Assembly: GCF_963259705.1 (NCBI RefSeq)
Contig: NC_081844.1
Coordinates: 105,860,671-105,924,670 of the forward strand
Reading direction: 5' to 3'
Origin: Myotis daubentonii
Taxonomy: Eukaryota > Chordata > Mammalia > Chiroptera > Vespertilionidae
Length of the DNA: 64,000 nucleotides
In this document: positions 21,866 to 33,296 of the stretch, piece by piece
How positions within the stretch are numbered: position 1 is the first letter of the stretch
Layout of the letters: every line of letters begins with the position of its first letter
Position numbers and translations under genes: made by a program
The notes under the pieces: model-generated
The model's input: the letters and a program-made list of their open reading frames with translations, nothing else
Told to the model about the DNA's origin: nothing
Database searches by the model: none

Positions 21866-21937
21866 TATATTATATTTAGATATTACATTACATATGTGTA
21901 TATATTTTATATTACATGTAAAATACAGCTATAGATT

Positions 21938-22157
21938 TCTTTTAAATGGTTTTTCAACTAATTAGAGAGAGGAAGAGCAAGGGAGAGAGAGGGAGGGAAA
22001 CATAGATGTGAGAGTGGAACATCGATGGGCCGCCCCTTGCATGCCCCCTACTGGGGATCTAGCCCACCACCTGGGCATGTGCCCTGATCAGGAATTGCAC
22101 CAGCCACCTTTCAGTGCAAGGGACAATGCCCAACCAACTGAGCCACCCCAGACAGGT
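21938..22157 (-). mobile_element. Ves SINE
   Basis: Reverse copy, flanked by 'tatagat' on both sides (21930-21936 and 22159-22165). The head ends 'aactgagccaccccagacag'. Confidence 0.88.
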
Positions 22158-22189
22158 ATATAGATGTTTTTATAAAATGTATATAAAAA

Positions 22190-22675
22190 CCAGGGGCCAC
22201 AACTGTCAAATCTCAGATGGAAGGCAGGGGTAGGGGGTGGAGGGGTGGGAGGTGAGAGATCAACCAAAAAACTTGCAGGCATATATACATAACCCATGGA
22301 CCCAGACAATAGGGTGGTGGAGGCCTGGGAATTGGGGAGGGGGAGGGCGGGCTATACAGGCTCAATGGGAGAAAAAAGGGGACATATGTAATACTTTCAA
22401 CAATAAAGACTTTTATTTTTTTAAAATATATTTCTTTATTGATTTCAGAGAAGAAGGGAGAAGGAGAGAGAGATAGAAACATCAATGATGAGAGAGAATC
22501 ATTGATTGGCTGCCTCCTGCACGTCCCCCACTGGGGATCAAGCCCACCACCCAGGCATGTGCCCTTGGCCGGAATCGAACCTGGGACCCTTCAATCCGCA
22601 GGCCGATGCTCTATCCACTGAGCCAAGCCGGCCAGGGCAACAATAAAGATTTTTAATAAAATAAAAAATTGGGGC
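22190..22675 (+). mobile_element. L1 3' UTR, split by a Ves SINE
   Basis: Bat L1 3' UTR phrases: 'tcagatggaaggcaggggta', 'gagatcaaccaaaaaacttg', 'acccagacaatagggtggtg', 'ggggacatatgtaatacttt'. It reaches 22416 and is continued after the SINE by the duplicated 'caacaataaaga' tail. Confidence 0.88.
22417..22637 (-). mobile_element. Ves SINE inside the L1 tail
   Basis: Complete reverse copy. A ~19-bp target duplication beginning 'caacaataaaga' (22398 and 22638) proves insertion into the L1 tail. Confidence 0.93.
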
Positions 22676-22679
22676 TACA

Positions 22680-23431
22680 TTAAAAAAGAAGCTAACGCCT
22701 GGATCCTTGAGGAGGGCAACGGCTCCAGTGGGTACGAGCAGAGCCTTGAGCCCAGGAGGAAATGCCCCGAGGGCTGTCGGCCACCAGCCGCGGCCCCCAC
22801 GCAGGGACAGCCCATGCTGGTGTGGCCCCGGCCCCGGACACCAGTTACTCTTGTTTCACTGCTCTGCGAGCCCATCAGCACAGCCAGCCACTCCGGGTGG
22901 CTCAGGCCGTGAGGGTCATTGTGGCCTAAGAAGGGAGCCAGCATCTCATGGAAATCAGAGCGTCCCATGGCCTGGGATGATGGAGGCGGGAACAGGAGAG
23001 TCCCAGGCACCCACGAGGGACTCCAGGCGCCCTCGCAGCACGAATCGGGCAGCTGCCCCCTACGTCCCGCCTTCTCCTGGACTGGCCGCTGCCCGGCCTC
23101 TGCTCCCCTTTGTGTGTCTGCCCATCTCCTCCTGCTTCCGGGACGCAGAATTGTGTGAGATACACATTCAAAGGCTGAACACAACTCCTGGACCACTGGA
23201 GCCCCCACAGGGGCGCAGTCAGCCCAGCAGGCTGGTGTGAAAGACACAGCGCCACACGTAAGAGGAGGAGGACGACCTCTCATAACGGTGAGGCCTGTTG
23301 TCGCTTGAGTGACGGACGTTAGCAAAATGTCGCCCAGGGGGACCCCCTTTCGTATCCACAGAGTGGATTTCTTTCTAGAGAGGAACGAGTTCTCCTCAAG
23401 AAGGCAACGTCGGCTCCCTCCTGTCCAGCAG
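22680..23431. other. Unassigned GC-rich intergenic DNA
   Basis: Open frames on both strands (up to 288 codons on minus) overlap one another. Their composition looks random, and the longest runs into the neighbouring L1. No exon is supported. Confidence 0.3.
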
Positions 23432-23445
23432 GAGATACTGATGGG

Positions 23446-23931
23446 CAGCAGACGAGTGGGGGAAAAAGCCGTGGCGCATTCACACCGTGGGATACTATGC
23501 AGCAGGAAAAGAGAAGGGTCTCTTACCTTTTGAGCCCGCATGGAGGGACCTGGAGAGGATTATGCTAAGTGACATGAGCCAGTCAGAGAAAGACAAGTAC
23601 CACATGACCTCACTCATATGTGGAATCTAATGGACAAAATAAACAGATAAACAAAATAGATCCAGAGACATAGTTGCATAGAACAGACTGCAGAGCCTCA
23701 CAGGGAAGGCAGGGGAGGGTGGATGGGTGGGCAGAGATCAACCCAAAGACTTGTATGCACATATGCACGGCCCACGGGCACAGACAGTAGGATGGTGAAG
23801 GCCTGGGGCAGGGGGCAGGGGGTGGGGCGGGCTGGAAGGGGCTAATGGGGAAAGAAAGGGGACATATGTAATACTTTTTTTACTTTAAATTTTTAAAACA
23901 ATAAAGATTTAAAAATTTAAACTAAAAATAA
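23446..23931 (+). mobile_element. 5'-truncated L1 (ORF2 end plus 3' UTR)
   Basis: Contains 'atgctaagtgacatgagcca', 'gacctcactcatatgtggaa' and the bat L1 3' UTR. Flanked by 'gagatactgatggg' (23432-23445 and about 23934-23947), a 14-bp target duplication. Confidence 0.92.
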
Positions 23932-23947
23932 GAGAGATACTGATGGG

Positions 23948-24829
23948 GCCATGCATGTGCAGCCACTGGTGAACAAGAAGTTTACAGGCTGATGGGAAAA
24001 CAAAAAACAAGTGGACAAGTCAAGACAAGGCCATTTCGGAGGACACGTGTAAGAGGGAACCGAGGCGACCACGTGCCCAGCCGCTGCAGCCTTCGGGGCA
24101 CATGGAGGGCGGAGCAGGGCCGAGCGGGAGAATCAGGACGCCGTCTGACAGCGCGGTGAGCGGGTGCTGATGGGCGGGGCTGAAGAGAAGGGTCCCCAGA
24201 ACTGCTTCCCAGGCCTCAGGACTTTCAGAGAAGAGGAACCTGAACCATGATTCAGGTCCGGACCCAAGCAACCCAGGACCCAGGAGGGCCAGATGGAGGA
24301 GACAGGCCTGGTCTTGTCGAGGGGCAAGGGGCCAGCTGGAGAAATGTCACGCCTACTCATTATCTAATGTTTCAGGCACCTGGAGCATGAGGTCAGCATC
24401 GCAAACAATAACTTTTCATTAATTTTAATTGATGGTTTTCTCTTCCTTTTAATTAATAGATCTATTTGGCAGCCTTGCGAATGCTCCCGCAGGCCCCTTG
24501 GTGAACACTGATGCACTCTGCATTTTATTTTGTTGTATTGCTTGGGGTCATCTTCCTTTCTGTTCCTTCAACTTATAGAATGCGGGGGCGGGGGGGGGGG
24601 GGGGTGGTAGGGAAGGGGACACAGTTGTTCAGATAACCCATGAGCTAAAGATGAGAATGTGATCATCTAGACAAAGACTGGATTCAGGAAAGACTGCCTG
24701 TGTATTAGCCATGTGCACTTCTTAAGAATATAAGGATTAGTGGGAAGAAATCCTGAAAGTGTGGCCATGGAAACAGCTGCATTGTTTAGAGAAAGCTCCC
24801 CGGGTTCCTGTTTCCAGGGCTTGGTCAAG
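23948..24829. other. Unassigned intergenic DNA with a long G run
   Basis: No exon or recognised repeat. Contains a quadruplex-prone G tract at 24583-24606 (one G run of about 16, interrupted once by C near its start). Confidence 0.35.
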
Positions 24830-24900
24830 TGCTATTGTCGTTTCCAGTTTACAGAGGGGGAAACTGAGGTTTGGAGGGATTTGCATCAGTGTTAAGCTCA

Positions 24901-25326
24901 TCTATACTAATAAAAGGGTCATATGCTAATTAGACCGGGTCGACCAGATATCTTCCAGATGTCCGACTTCCTTCCGGACAAATCCACGGGAGCAGGGGCT
25001 GAGGCAGAAGTGTTTAGGGGTGATCAGGCCTTCAGGGGAGAGCAGATAGGGGTTGGCCAGGCCAGCAGTTGAGCAGTTAGGGGGCAGCCAGGCTGGCAGG
25101 GGAGCAGTTAGGGGTGACCAGGCCGGCAAGCAAAGGCAGTTAGGGACGATCAGGCAGGCAGGTAGAGTGCTTAGGGGTGATCAGGCAGGCAGGCAGGCGA
25201 GCAGTTAGGAGCCAGTGGTCCTGGATTACTAGTCGGACATCCCCCAAGGGGTCCCAGATTTGAGAGGGTACAGGCCAGGCTGAGGGACCCCCACCCCTGC
25301 ACAAATTTCGTGCACCAGGCCTCTAG
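24901..25326 (+). mobile_element. HeliBat-type Helitron
   Basis: Starts 'tctatactaataaaag', ends 'ctctag', and lies between A24900 and T25327. The subterminal hairpin is built on 'tgcacaaatttcgtgca'. The interior is a set of imperfect ~30-bp repeats. 426 bp, non-coding. Confidence 0.93.
25015..25212 (+). repeat. Internal minisatellite of the HeliBat
   Basis: About six imperfect units of roughly 30 bp built on 'gcagttaggggtgatcaggc' with 'caggcaggcagg' expansions. Confidence 0.75.
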
Positions 25327-25400
25327 TATACTCAATAAGTGAAGAGCCAGGATGCAAACCCAGGCTGTCTGGCGTCAACGACCAGCGGTCTTTACAGCCT

Positions 25401-25988
25401 CGCCTCCACGAAGCCCAGCCAATTTCTCTCTCTCTCAAGAAATTCTCATTGTATTTATTGTTAAGTAATCACATTCCAATTAAGTTTGTAAGACAGTAAA
25501 TATCCATTGCATGCAACTACGTGTCGGTACAGATGGAGAGAGCCGTAGAAGCTCCCTGTCCACACGGAGCCTGTCTTTCTACCGGGAAGCTCAGGAACTA
25601 GGCCGGGAAAATGAAATGTCCGCATTGTTCTACGAGCCATTGGGCCACGTGCCAGAGGCACCTCACTGATTGCCAAGCGAGCTGTGGATTGACTGGCCGA
25701 CCTAAGAGTGCAGAGAAGTGATAGGGTGCTTAAGTTGGCACTAACATGGAAAGCTGCTAGTTCAGTTATAGAAAAAGGCTGGAGCTTAAACTACGCTATG
25801 GCCAGGGGAAACCGTGGGGAGAACTGAAGAGGGATGAATGGTGGGTGGGTGGGTGGGTGGGTGCAGAGAGGGGCCTTCCCGCTAGACTCGCATCTCGGGT
25901 ATGGGTGCTGCGGCCCAGCCTAAACGCAGGTCCCAGGTGAGAGGGAGCAGGCTTCCTTCCCAAAGGCCTTTGGGTGAATCTGGTTTTT
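25401..25988. other. Unassigned intergenic DNA with (GGTG)n
   Basis: No exon or RNA gene seen. A (GGTG)n tetranucleotide array occupies 25840-25862. Confidence 0.4.
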
Positions 25989-26004
25989 AAAAATACCCTT
26001 GAGA

Positions 26005-26196
26005 CCTCGCCGGTTTGGCTCAGTGGATAGAGCATCAGCCTGTGGACTGATTCCAGTCAAGGGCACATGCCCCAGATGCAGGCATGCAGGAGGGGGGCGT
26101 GCAGGAGGCAGCTGATCGATGATTCTCTCATATCATTGATGTCTCTATCTCTCCCTCTCCCTCCCTCCCTCTCTGAAATCAATAAAAATATATTTA
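26005..26196 (+). mobile_element. Ves SINE
   Basis: Sense copy with 'cggtttggctcagtggatag' head. Part of the B-box region is deleted. Flanked by 'aaatacccttgaga' (25991-26004 and about 26199-26212), a 14-bp duplication. Confidence 0.92.
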
Positions 26197-26212
26197 AAAA
26201 ATACCCTTGAGA

Positions 26213-27216
26213 AGCAGAGATTCGGGCTCCAGTGAAATGATTCCAAGACCAGGAAGGAAGGTCCATTTCCAGTCTGTATGTCACATGTTTGATGGTGTCC
26301 AATAAAAATGTGGACTTAATTTGTTCCCTTAATCCACAAATTTGTTCGACAAAAATTTTGAAATGCCCCACATCCAATTTGTTTCAGACTGGCTGTCAGG
26401 AGGATAATCGAGGGGGGTGAGGGCTGGAGCCCAGGAGCCGCCACTCTGGGAAGCCACCCCCTTCCCAGGCGCCATGCCCGCGAGGCCACGAACGCGTCCC
26501 TGTCTGAGGGCAGGGAGCGAGGAGACCAGAGCTTTACGCAGACACCGCGCAGCCTTCTCAGCGGAGGGGCTGGGCCCTCAGCAGAAAGGACCGGGGTCAC
26601 CTGTGTGCTTTGGCCAAATCACGTCCTCCCTAGAGCCTCGGTCCCCCCGACCCCCCATCGTATGGACTGTACCCCCTCCTGTGAGCGGCCGCTGGGATAT
26701 TAGGAGGGAGACTAATGGTGGTAAGCAGGTGCTTAGAACACTAGACGCCCACAAAAGGGAGGAAACAGGAAAGTCCGGGCAGACCCAGGCCGACTCAGGC
26801 CCAGGTACTAGTACATCCAGGGCCGCTGGGCCTGGGCTCCCACCTCCCTCTCTCAGCTCTGCCGGCCCCGGGGCTGCCCCCTCAGGCAGGCTGTCCCCAC
26901 TGAGGTGCCAGGCGGCTGCGGGAGCTCCAGACGAGGTCCTCTCCTCTCAGCTCCCAGAGGAGCCCACGGTCCTCCCGCCCCACATCCCACCGTGGAGCTG
27001 GCGGCTCTCAGGTGAGACCCCACGTCCACTTCTGAGCTCGTCCTCGCAGCTGAGGGGACACGGCTCAAGGGGGATGCTCACGCCCCAACCTTCTCGCCAG
27101 GGAGAACCCCAAGCACGCACTGAGGAGGGAGGGGTGGCTCCCGGGGAAGTCGGGGTGCTGTTTCCAGAACAGGGGAAACAGGAGCTAGGAATACAGGTCC
27201 TTTGCTAAAGTATCAA
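26213..27216. other. Unassigned, GC-rich in its right two-thirds
   Basis: A 263-codon plus-strand frame (26417-27208) covers much of it, but the translation is Pro/Arg/Gly/Ser-rich with no recognisable domain. I treat it as a chance frame in GC-rich DNA. Confidence 0.35.
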
Positions 27217-27230
27217 TAGTAACAATCCAC

Positions 27231-27835
27231 AGATTAAAAATGGAACCGCCGTTTCACCCAGCGACCCCACCTCTGGGAATATATCCTAAGAGACCCGAAA
27301 CACCAATCAGAAGGAAGGTGTGCACCCTCTGTGCATAGCAGCACTATTGACAATAGCTGAGATCTGGACACAGCCCAGGTGCCCTTCAGTAGACGAGTGG
27401 ATTAAAAAGCTGTGGTACGTTTACACTATGGAATACCATGCAGCTGTAAAAAAGAAGGATCTCTTACCCTCTGAGAGAGTGTGGAGGGACCTGGAGGCTA
27501 TTGTGCTAAGCGAAATAAGCCAGTGAGAGAAAGACAAATCTCACATGATCTCACTCATACGTGGAATCTAAAGAACAAAATAAACTGACGGACAAAACAG
27601 GTCCAGAGGTGTGAATGCCTGGAGCAGACTGACAGATCTCAAAGGGGAGAGGAGGGAGTGGCACGGGAAGAAATTAACCGAAGAACATATATGCATAACT
27701 CATGGGCACAGACAACAGCGCGGGGAAGGCCTGGGGTGGGGCGGGGTTGGGTGGAGGGGGGCAAAAAGGGAGGAAATGGGAGACATGACATCTGCCATAC
27801 TGTCAACAAGAACATAAAATAATAATAATAATAAT
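27231..27835 (+). mobile_element. 5'-truncated L1 (ORF2 C-terminal end plus 3' UTR)
   Basis: ORF2p remnant 27320-27526 (IAEIWTQPRCPSVDEWIKKL), then the 3' UTR and an (AAT)n tail at 27820-27839. Flanked by 'aatagtaacaatcc' and 'aatagcaatccc', a decayed target duplication. Confidence 0.9.
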
Positions 27836-28079
27836 AATAGCAATCCCCTCAAATGCCCTCCTCCTCCAGCGGGCACGAAGCGCCCTCTGTGCTGTCCCAT
27901 CTCATCTGGCTCTGAGCTCATCCAGAGGAGAAAAGTGATCCTTTGAACACCCTGGAGATGGCCAGCTACAGCAGAGTTCACTTCCCCGCCTGAGAGTCCA
28001 GGCAAAGTGCACGTCCGTGGACGTGGCGTGAAGGGGAACTACAAGGACAGGCCTGGTCCCGCCCTGCCTCCCCACCCCC

Positions 28080-28190
28080 ACGCCCCCACTGTGGCCTCAA
28101 ACAGGTCCCTCCATGCTCCTGAACCCCCGTCTGCAGCTCGTAAAATGGGGTACGCCTACATGTCTCCAGGGCCCAGTGAAAGGATTAAGT
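28080..28190 (+). repeat. MIR SINE fragment
   Basis: 'ctgcagctcgtaaaatgggg' and 'cagtgaaaggattaagtaat' match the MIR core and 3' part. Confidence 0.65.
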
Positions 28191-28191
28191 A

Positions 28192-28375
28192 ATAACAACC
28201 AACTTTTATTTAGTGTTTACTATGCTCCAGGCGCGATTCTGAGTGTTTTACGGGCATCACCTCCCTTACTGAACCATCACAACAGATCTCTGCGTCGGTG
28301 CTATCGGCGCCTTCACTGCACGCGCACGGACACTGGGACGGGGGGCATCAGTGTTCTGGGTCACCGAGTGGAGTG
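28192..28375 (-). repeat. MIR SINE
   Basis: Reverse MIR from its 3' end: 'cttttatttagtgtttacta', 'gctccaggcgcgattctgag', 'gaaccatcacaacagatctc'. Head-to-head with the preceding sense MIR. Confidence 0.7.
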
Positions 28376-28985
28376 ATGGGGCCAGGACACCTCAGGCCGG
28401 CAGAGTCGGGGGCCACGTGCTGACACCCCACCCCGGGCTCCTTCCGGATCAAGTGAGGTAATGCCCACGCGAGAGCTGTGTAAACTGTACCACGTTGTAT
28501 AAATGTCACCCGCCGTTCCTTCTCTCCTGCCGCCCTGGCCATGAAAACCACAGGGCCTGGGGACTGGACCATTCAGAGAGTGTTCCTGCAGCGCGGGACT
28601 CGGGCCTGGGCTGCGCTCCCCAGCCTGCCTCTGACTGCAGGCTGCACCCAGACACCCAACCCACCTGTCCACTCGCGTACAGCAGAGAGGGGTCTCCCCC
28701 ACACACCTTCATTCACTGCACAGCCCTCCTGACCGCGCCGGGAGCTGGGGCCACGCCGGACGGTGGAAACACTTTGGAGATTGGAGCCAACACGGTCACT
28801 GCCCACGTGGGCTCCCAGGGTAGGGGGAGTCAGAGAAATGGGGCGCGGGAGAGTCTCAGCGCCGGTAACGCACTGCAGGGTACGTCGGGCATGAGAGGAG
28901 AACCGGCCACTGGGCGCTGTGAGGGACACGGAGACGCCTCATGCAGGTGGGGCACCTGGCGCAGTTGGGGCTGGGCACTGACGAT
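28376..28985. other. Unassigned GC-rich DNA
   Basis: Overlapping frames of up to about 200 codons on both strands, none with supported exon boundaries or a recognised product. Confidence 0.3.
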
Positions 28986-29962
28986 TGTCACAAAAGGGCT
29001 TCTGCTGCCTCACGCACAGTTGTTGAAATTCATCCGACTGTACACTTCCAACCTATTTTTTATTGTATGTATAGTATACGTCAATAACATTAATTAAAAA
29101 CAATAAAATTATTCACCAGCTGTATGACCCAACAATTTCACTCCCAGATGTTTACTTAAGACAAAAGCATATGCCCATAAAAAGTCTTATGTAGAAATAT
29201 TCATTGCAACTCATAGCATAAGAGCCCAGAACTGGAAGTGGACTAAATATTCCAATTAAAACACACGATTCATTTGGATCTTTTAAAATGCATGTTGCTT
29301 ACAAGAGACATAATAAAAGAACCTAGAAAGTTTAAAAGAAAAGGGATGGGAAACCATATCCATAAAAACACTAAAAAAGAAACAGATTATCTTTAAAAGC
29401 AGGCATAGGCCTACTAACAGATCAAACAGACAGCAAGACCAGAAGATTGAACATAAAGAATAACATTTCATAATTATAGAGAGGTCAATTCAACAGGAAT
29501 GTATAACAACCCTACATTCAAATGAGCTTAATGGGAAGTCTCGAACACTGTGAGAACTGAAAAAGAGAAATAACCAATACCATAATCATAACGGAATGTC
29601 TCTAACCGACAATACCAACAGATACAAAAATTAGTAAGTATAGACAAAGATTTAAATGACATGAATAACAAACTTCATCACACCACCCACCCAAACGCAG
29701 ATAGACACCTGATTTATGGCAAAGGTACCATAGCAGTGTAACGAGGAAAGAACTGTCTTGTCCACAAATGGTGCGAAATCAATTGCCCGACCTTATGGAA
29801 AATATGGACGCTGACTCTTGCCTCGGATACCGTGCTCAAAATTCTGTTTCAGGTGAATCCAGACCTAAGTGTGGGAAGTACCACAACAAAGCTTCTAGAA
29901 TAAAACGCAGGAGCGTACATTTATGGCCACGGATAGGCAAAGACTTTTTTTTTTTTTTTTTT

Positions 29963-30082
29963 AAGCCTACAGCACCCGGTATTCCCAGGCGGTCTCCCAT
30001 CCAAGTATTAACCAGGCCCAACCCTGCTTAGCTTCCGAGATCAGACGAGATCGGGCGCGTTCAGGGTGGTATGGCCGTAGAC
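29963..30082 (-). pseudogene. 5S rRNA retropseudogene
   Basis: Read on the minus strand, all 120 nt of mammalian 5S rRNA are present, from GTCTACGGCC to GTAGGCTT. By memory of the human sequence only two bases differ (C63T and G75A). An oligo-A tail follows (poly-T at 29945-29962 on plus), and a perfect 11-bp duplication 'ggcaaagactt' (29936-29946 and 30083-30093) flanks the unit. This is a retroposed copy made by L1 machinery, not a member of the tandem 5S cluster. The internal promoter is nearly intact, but the 3' T-stretch terminator context is replaced by the A tail. Confidence 0.95.
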
Positions 30083-30695
30083 GGCAAAGACTTCTTGAAC
30101 AAAGCACAAAGAACACTAACCATAAAGGAAAAGATCCTCAGATTCGATCATTTTAAAATCAAGAATTGCTTTATCAAAAGACACCATTAGGAGACTAAAA
30201 CGGTAAACAGAACGGGGTAAGATGTTTTCAATATATGTCTCTGACAAAGGATCTGTACACTGAGTATAAAGAGAACGCCTACAAATCAATAAGAAAAAAA
30301 AATGGGCAAAATCTTGAACAAGCTCTTCATGAAAGGGCGTAGTCAACGGACAACTAGTTCCCCAAGAACCATAGTGAGACATCCCTGCTCACCAGGGGAG
30401 ATCAGAAAGTCTACATTTTTAAAAACGGACACGAAGGATGCAGAGTACCTGGCACTCGCCTATACTTCCATGCAGTGCAAATGGGTACAAGTGCTTTGGA
30501 ACACGGCGGGCAGTACCAGCTAAAGCTGAACATGCATGTGTCTGATGACCCAAGAAAACATGCCACTCCAAACGTGTGCTCTCAGAAAGACCCATGCTGC
30601 ACATACAGGTACACATCCAGAAAGTCAACCCCAAAAACATCACAACGGCGTGATTTTTAACACTTGAGAATTAGAAGCCATTCAAAAGTTCATCA

Positions 30696-31594
30696 ACAAA
30701 TGCAGACTGGTGCAGCCCCTGTGGAGAACAGTATGGCGTTTCCTCAAAAAACTAAACATGGAGCTCCCATTTGACCCAGTGATCCCACTTCTAGGAGTAT
30801 ATCCCAAGGAGCTAGAAACACCAGTCAGAAAGGATACATGCACCCCTATGTTCATAGCAGCACAATTTACCATAGCTAGGATCTGGAAACAGCCTAAGTG
30901 CCCATCAGTAGATGAGTGGATTAAAAAACTGTGGTACTTGCCCTGACCAGTTTGGCTTAGTGGATAGAGCGTTGGCCTGCGGACTGAAGGGTCCCAGGTT
31001 CAATTCCAGTCAAGGGCATGTACCTTGGTTGCGGTCACATTCCCAGTAGGGGGTGTGCAGGAGGCAGCTGATTGATGTTTCTCTCTCATCGATGTTTCTG
31101 ACTCTCTATCCCTCTCCCTGCCTCTCTGTAAAAAAATCAATAAAATATATATTTTTTTAAAAACTGTGGTGCATCTACACAATGGAATACTATGCTGCAG
31201 TAAAAAAGGAGTTCTTACAATCTGCAACAGCATGGATGGAACTGGAGAGCATTATGCTAAGTGAAATAAGCCAGTCAGAGAAAGATAAATATCACATGAT
31301 CTCACTCATTTGTGAAATATAATGAACAACATAAACTGATAAACAAAAACAGATCCAGAGACAGAGAAGCATTGATCAGACCGCCAAACCTCAGAGGGAA
31401 GGTAGGGGAGGGTGGGGGTAAGGGGGAGAGATCAACCAAATGACTTACATGCAAGCACATAGTCCTAACCAATGGGCACAGACAACAGGGGGGTGAGGGC
31501 ATGAGTGGGGGTGATGGGGGGTAATGTGGGGATAAGAACACATATGTAATAACTTAATAAAAAATTTAAAAAAAAAGAAATTTAAAAAAACAAA
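30696..31594 (+). mobile_element. 5'-truncated L1 (ORF2 C-terminal end plus 3' UTR)
   Basis: 30710-30946 reads as ORF2p C-terminus ([36 protein letters not shown]) until a Ves SINE interrupts it; the remainder and 3' UTR follow at 31157. A perfect 12-bp duplication 'aaaagttcatca' (30684-30695 and 31595-31606) marks insertion into the older L1. Confidence 0.95.
30937..31156 (+). mobile_element. Ves SINE inside the L1
   Basis: Complete sense copy with 'ccctgaccagtttggcttag' head and 'aaatcaataaaatatatatt' tail. Target duplication around 'taaaaaactgtggt' on both sides within the L1 ORF2 text. Confidence 0.95.
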
Positions 31595-31851
31595 AAAGTT
31601 CATCAGCAGTGGAATGGATAAGCAGATAGTATTCTATTCATAAATGGAGCACTATCCAGCAATGAAAAAGACCAACCAGCACATGCAAAACCATGGGTAC
31701 GTCTCACAGAAACACGGTGACGGTGACCGGAAGAGGACAATTCTCCATGACCCCATTCACGTGCAATTCAGAACCGGGTAAAATGAATCGATAGTGATAC
31801 AAGTCAGGAGGATGTTGGCTACTTCTGGAGGGTAATAATCAGAAGAGAGTA

Positions 31852-32077
31852 CAGCCGGGCTGGTGTGGCTCAGCGGTTGATCGTCAACCCAGGAACCAAG
31901 AGGTCACTGGTTCAATTCCCAGTCAGGGCACATGCGCAGGTTGCGGGCTCGATCCCCAGTGGGGGCCCTGCAGGAGGCAGCCAAATGATGACTTCCTCTC
32001 TCTTTGATGTTTCTATCTCTCTCTCCATCTGCTTTCCTTTCTCTCTAAAAATCAATAAAAGTATTTGTTTTTTTAAA
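31852..32077 (+). mobile_element. Ves SINE
   Basis: Sense copy with 'gggctggtgtggctcagcgg' head. Perfect 11-bp duplication 'agaagagagta' at 31841-31851 and 32078-32088. Confidence 0.95.
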
Positions 32078-32240
32078 AGAAGAGAGTATAGAAGAGACCC
32101 TGGGATGCTGGTGATATTCTATCTCCTGAACTGGATGGAAGGTACCCACTTGTATTCACTTTGTAAAAAGTTGTCAAGCTCTTCACTTAATGTTTGTGCG
32201 TGAAACTATATCATTATCCTTCAGTTTCAATGCTGAGCAA

Positions 32241-32664
32241 AAACATAGCATATGAAAGTCATTAAAGTTTATGAAACATATCGCCCTATCATTTGACTTT
32301 CAGGTAACATTGTGCCAATTCCCGCCAGCATTCCGACCAATCCTTCCCAAATGCGGAGTGTTATCACCTTCAAAGGCATTCTTTAGCTTCATCTTAACCT
32401 GATTTTATCCAACACGCCAGCAAACAGTGATCCCATCTCAAGCCACAGTGAATGCAGAGCAAACTCTCTCCACTGCCCCGGCCCCCACCAAGGCAGTGGG
32501 AACGGAGAGGGAGGGCTGAACGGGGGAGAGGTTCAGGGGGTCCCGATAGGACTGATGGCGGAGTGGGCCTGGTGGCACTCGAATCCCTTCCTGAGAGCAG
32601 CCTTTGGAGAAACGGCCGTGGGGCTGGGGAGGGGGTGGCCTGGAGGAGAGAGCCCTGGGCAGGA
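32241..32664. other. Unassigned intergenic DNA
   Basis: No exon, RNA gene or recognised repeat. Confidence 0.3.
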
Positions 32665-32800
32665 GCCAAGGGGTCTTATTTCTTAGCGCAGCTCGACCAC
32701 TGCCTCACGGGGACCTGGGCAAGTGCCTTCCTCTCCCTGGGTCTCTGCTTCCTAACCCGTGAAATGAGGGCTTAGATTGGCGGGTCTCCAAGGCCTTTTT
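32665..32800 (+). repeat. MIR SINE, diverged
   Basis: 'gacctgggcaagtgccttcc' and 'gcttcctaacccgtgaaatg' fit the MIR centre and core. Confidence 0.6.
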
Positions 32801-33280
32801 GAATTGGTTATGGTCACACACGATCCTGTGGGTCTCTGTAACGCAGTTGTAAATGCTCCGGGAGGCACATATGGGCACACGCATGCTGAGTGGGACATTT
32901 CATTGGCCAGAACTCTCCTTGGGGAGGAACATGTATTTGGCCAGGGAAGTGAGCCCCGAGGGGCACCTGAGGGCGCGAGGAATGGGCTCCCGGGGGAGGG
33001 AAGGAGATAACTGCTCCTTTCTCCAGAGAGGCGAGAAGGAGGAGTGAGGACAGAGCAGCCCAGACCGCCCCGCCAGCTGGTGGGAGGCTGTGTGGTCTCT
33101 GGAGCATCATCAGCAACATCACCAAGTTCACGACGGGCCGGGGCAGACTTCCTTGTGAAAACGGAGGCGGGGACCAAGCTCCCTGCGCAGACCAACCCGG
33201 GCCAGTCCGCAGGCAGCTCAAGAAAACACTGGGCCAGGGTGAGAGGGAAGCGTCCACGGGGATTAGCACACAGGGGAATA
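32801..33280. other. Unassigned intergenic DNA
   Basis: Frames of up to 177 codons on minus overlap others on plus; none recognised or supported by splice context. Confidence 0.3.
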
Positions 33281-33296
33281 AGCACTGAGCTTTCTT

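Larger units (their letters stand above)
24830..25400 (-). repeat. MIR SINE split by a HeliBat
   Basis: Reverse MIR core 'cagagggggaaactgaggtt' to 24900, resumed after 25326 with 'gccaggatgcaaacccaggc', the B-box region. Joining the parts gives normal MIR order. Confidence 0.8.
28986..32240 (+). repeat. Ancient L1 block, heavily interrupted
   Basis: 28986-29100 resembles an old L1 3' terminus. From about 29105 on, ORF2-like A-rich sequence continues ('ctgtatgacccaacaatttc', 'cacaaatggtgcgaaatcaa', 'cactatccagcaatgaaaaa') and finishes near 32220 with an old L1 3' UTR. It is interrupted by a 5S rRNA retropseudogene, a younger L1 and two Ves SINEs. No frame survives. Confidence 0.7.

Noticed and set aside
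22675..23541. 288-codon minus-strand open frame
   Set aside because: Runs from an L1 tail across unique DNA into another L1; the translation is not a recognisable protein.
26417..27208. 263-codon plus-strand open frame
   Set aside because: GC-rich DNA with a Pro/Arg/Gly/Ser-rich translation, no domain, no splice or promoter context; competing frames overlap.
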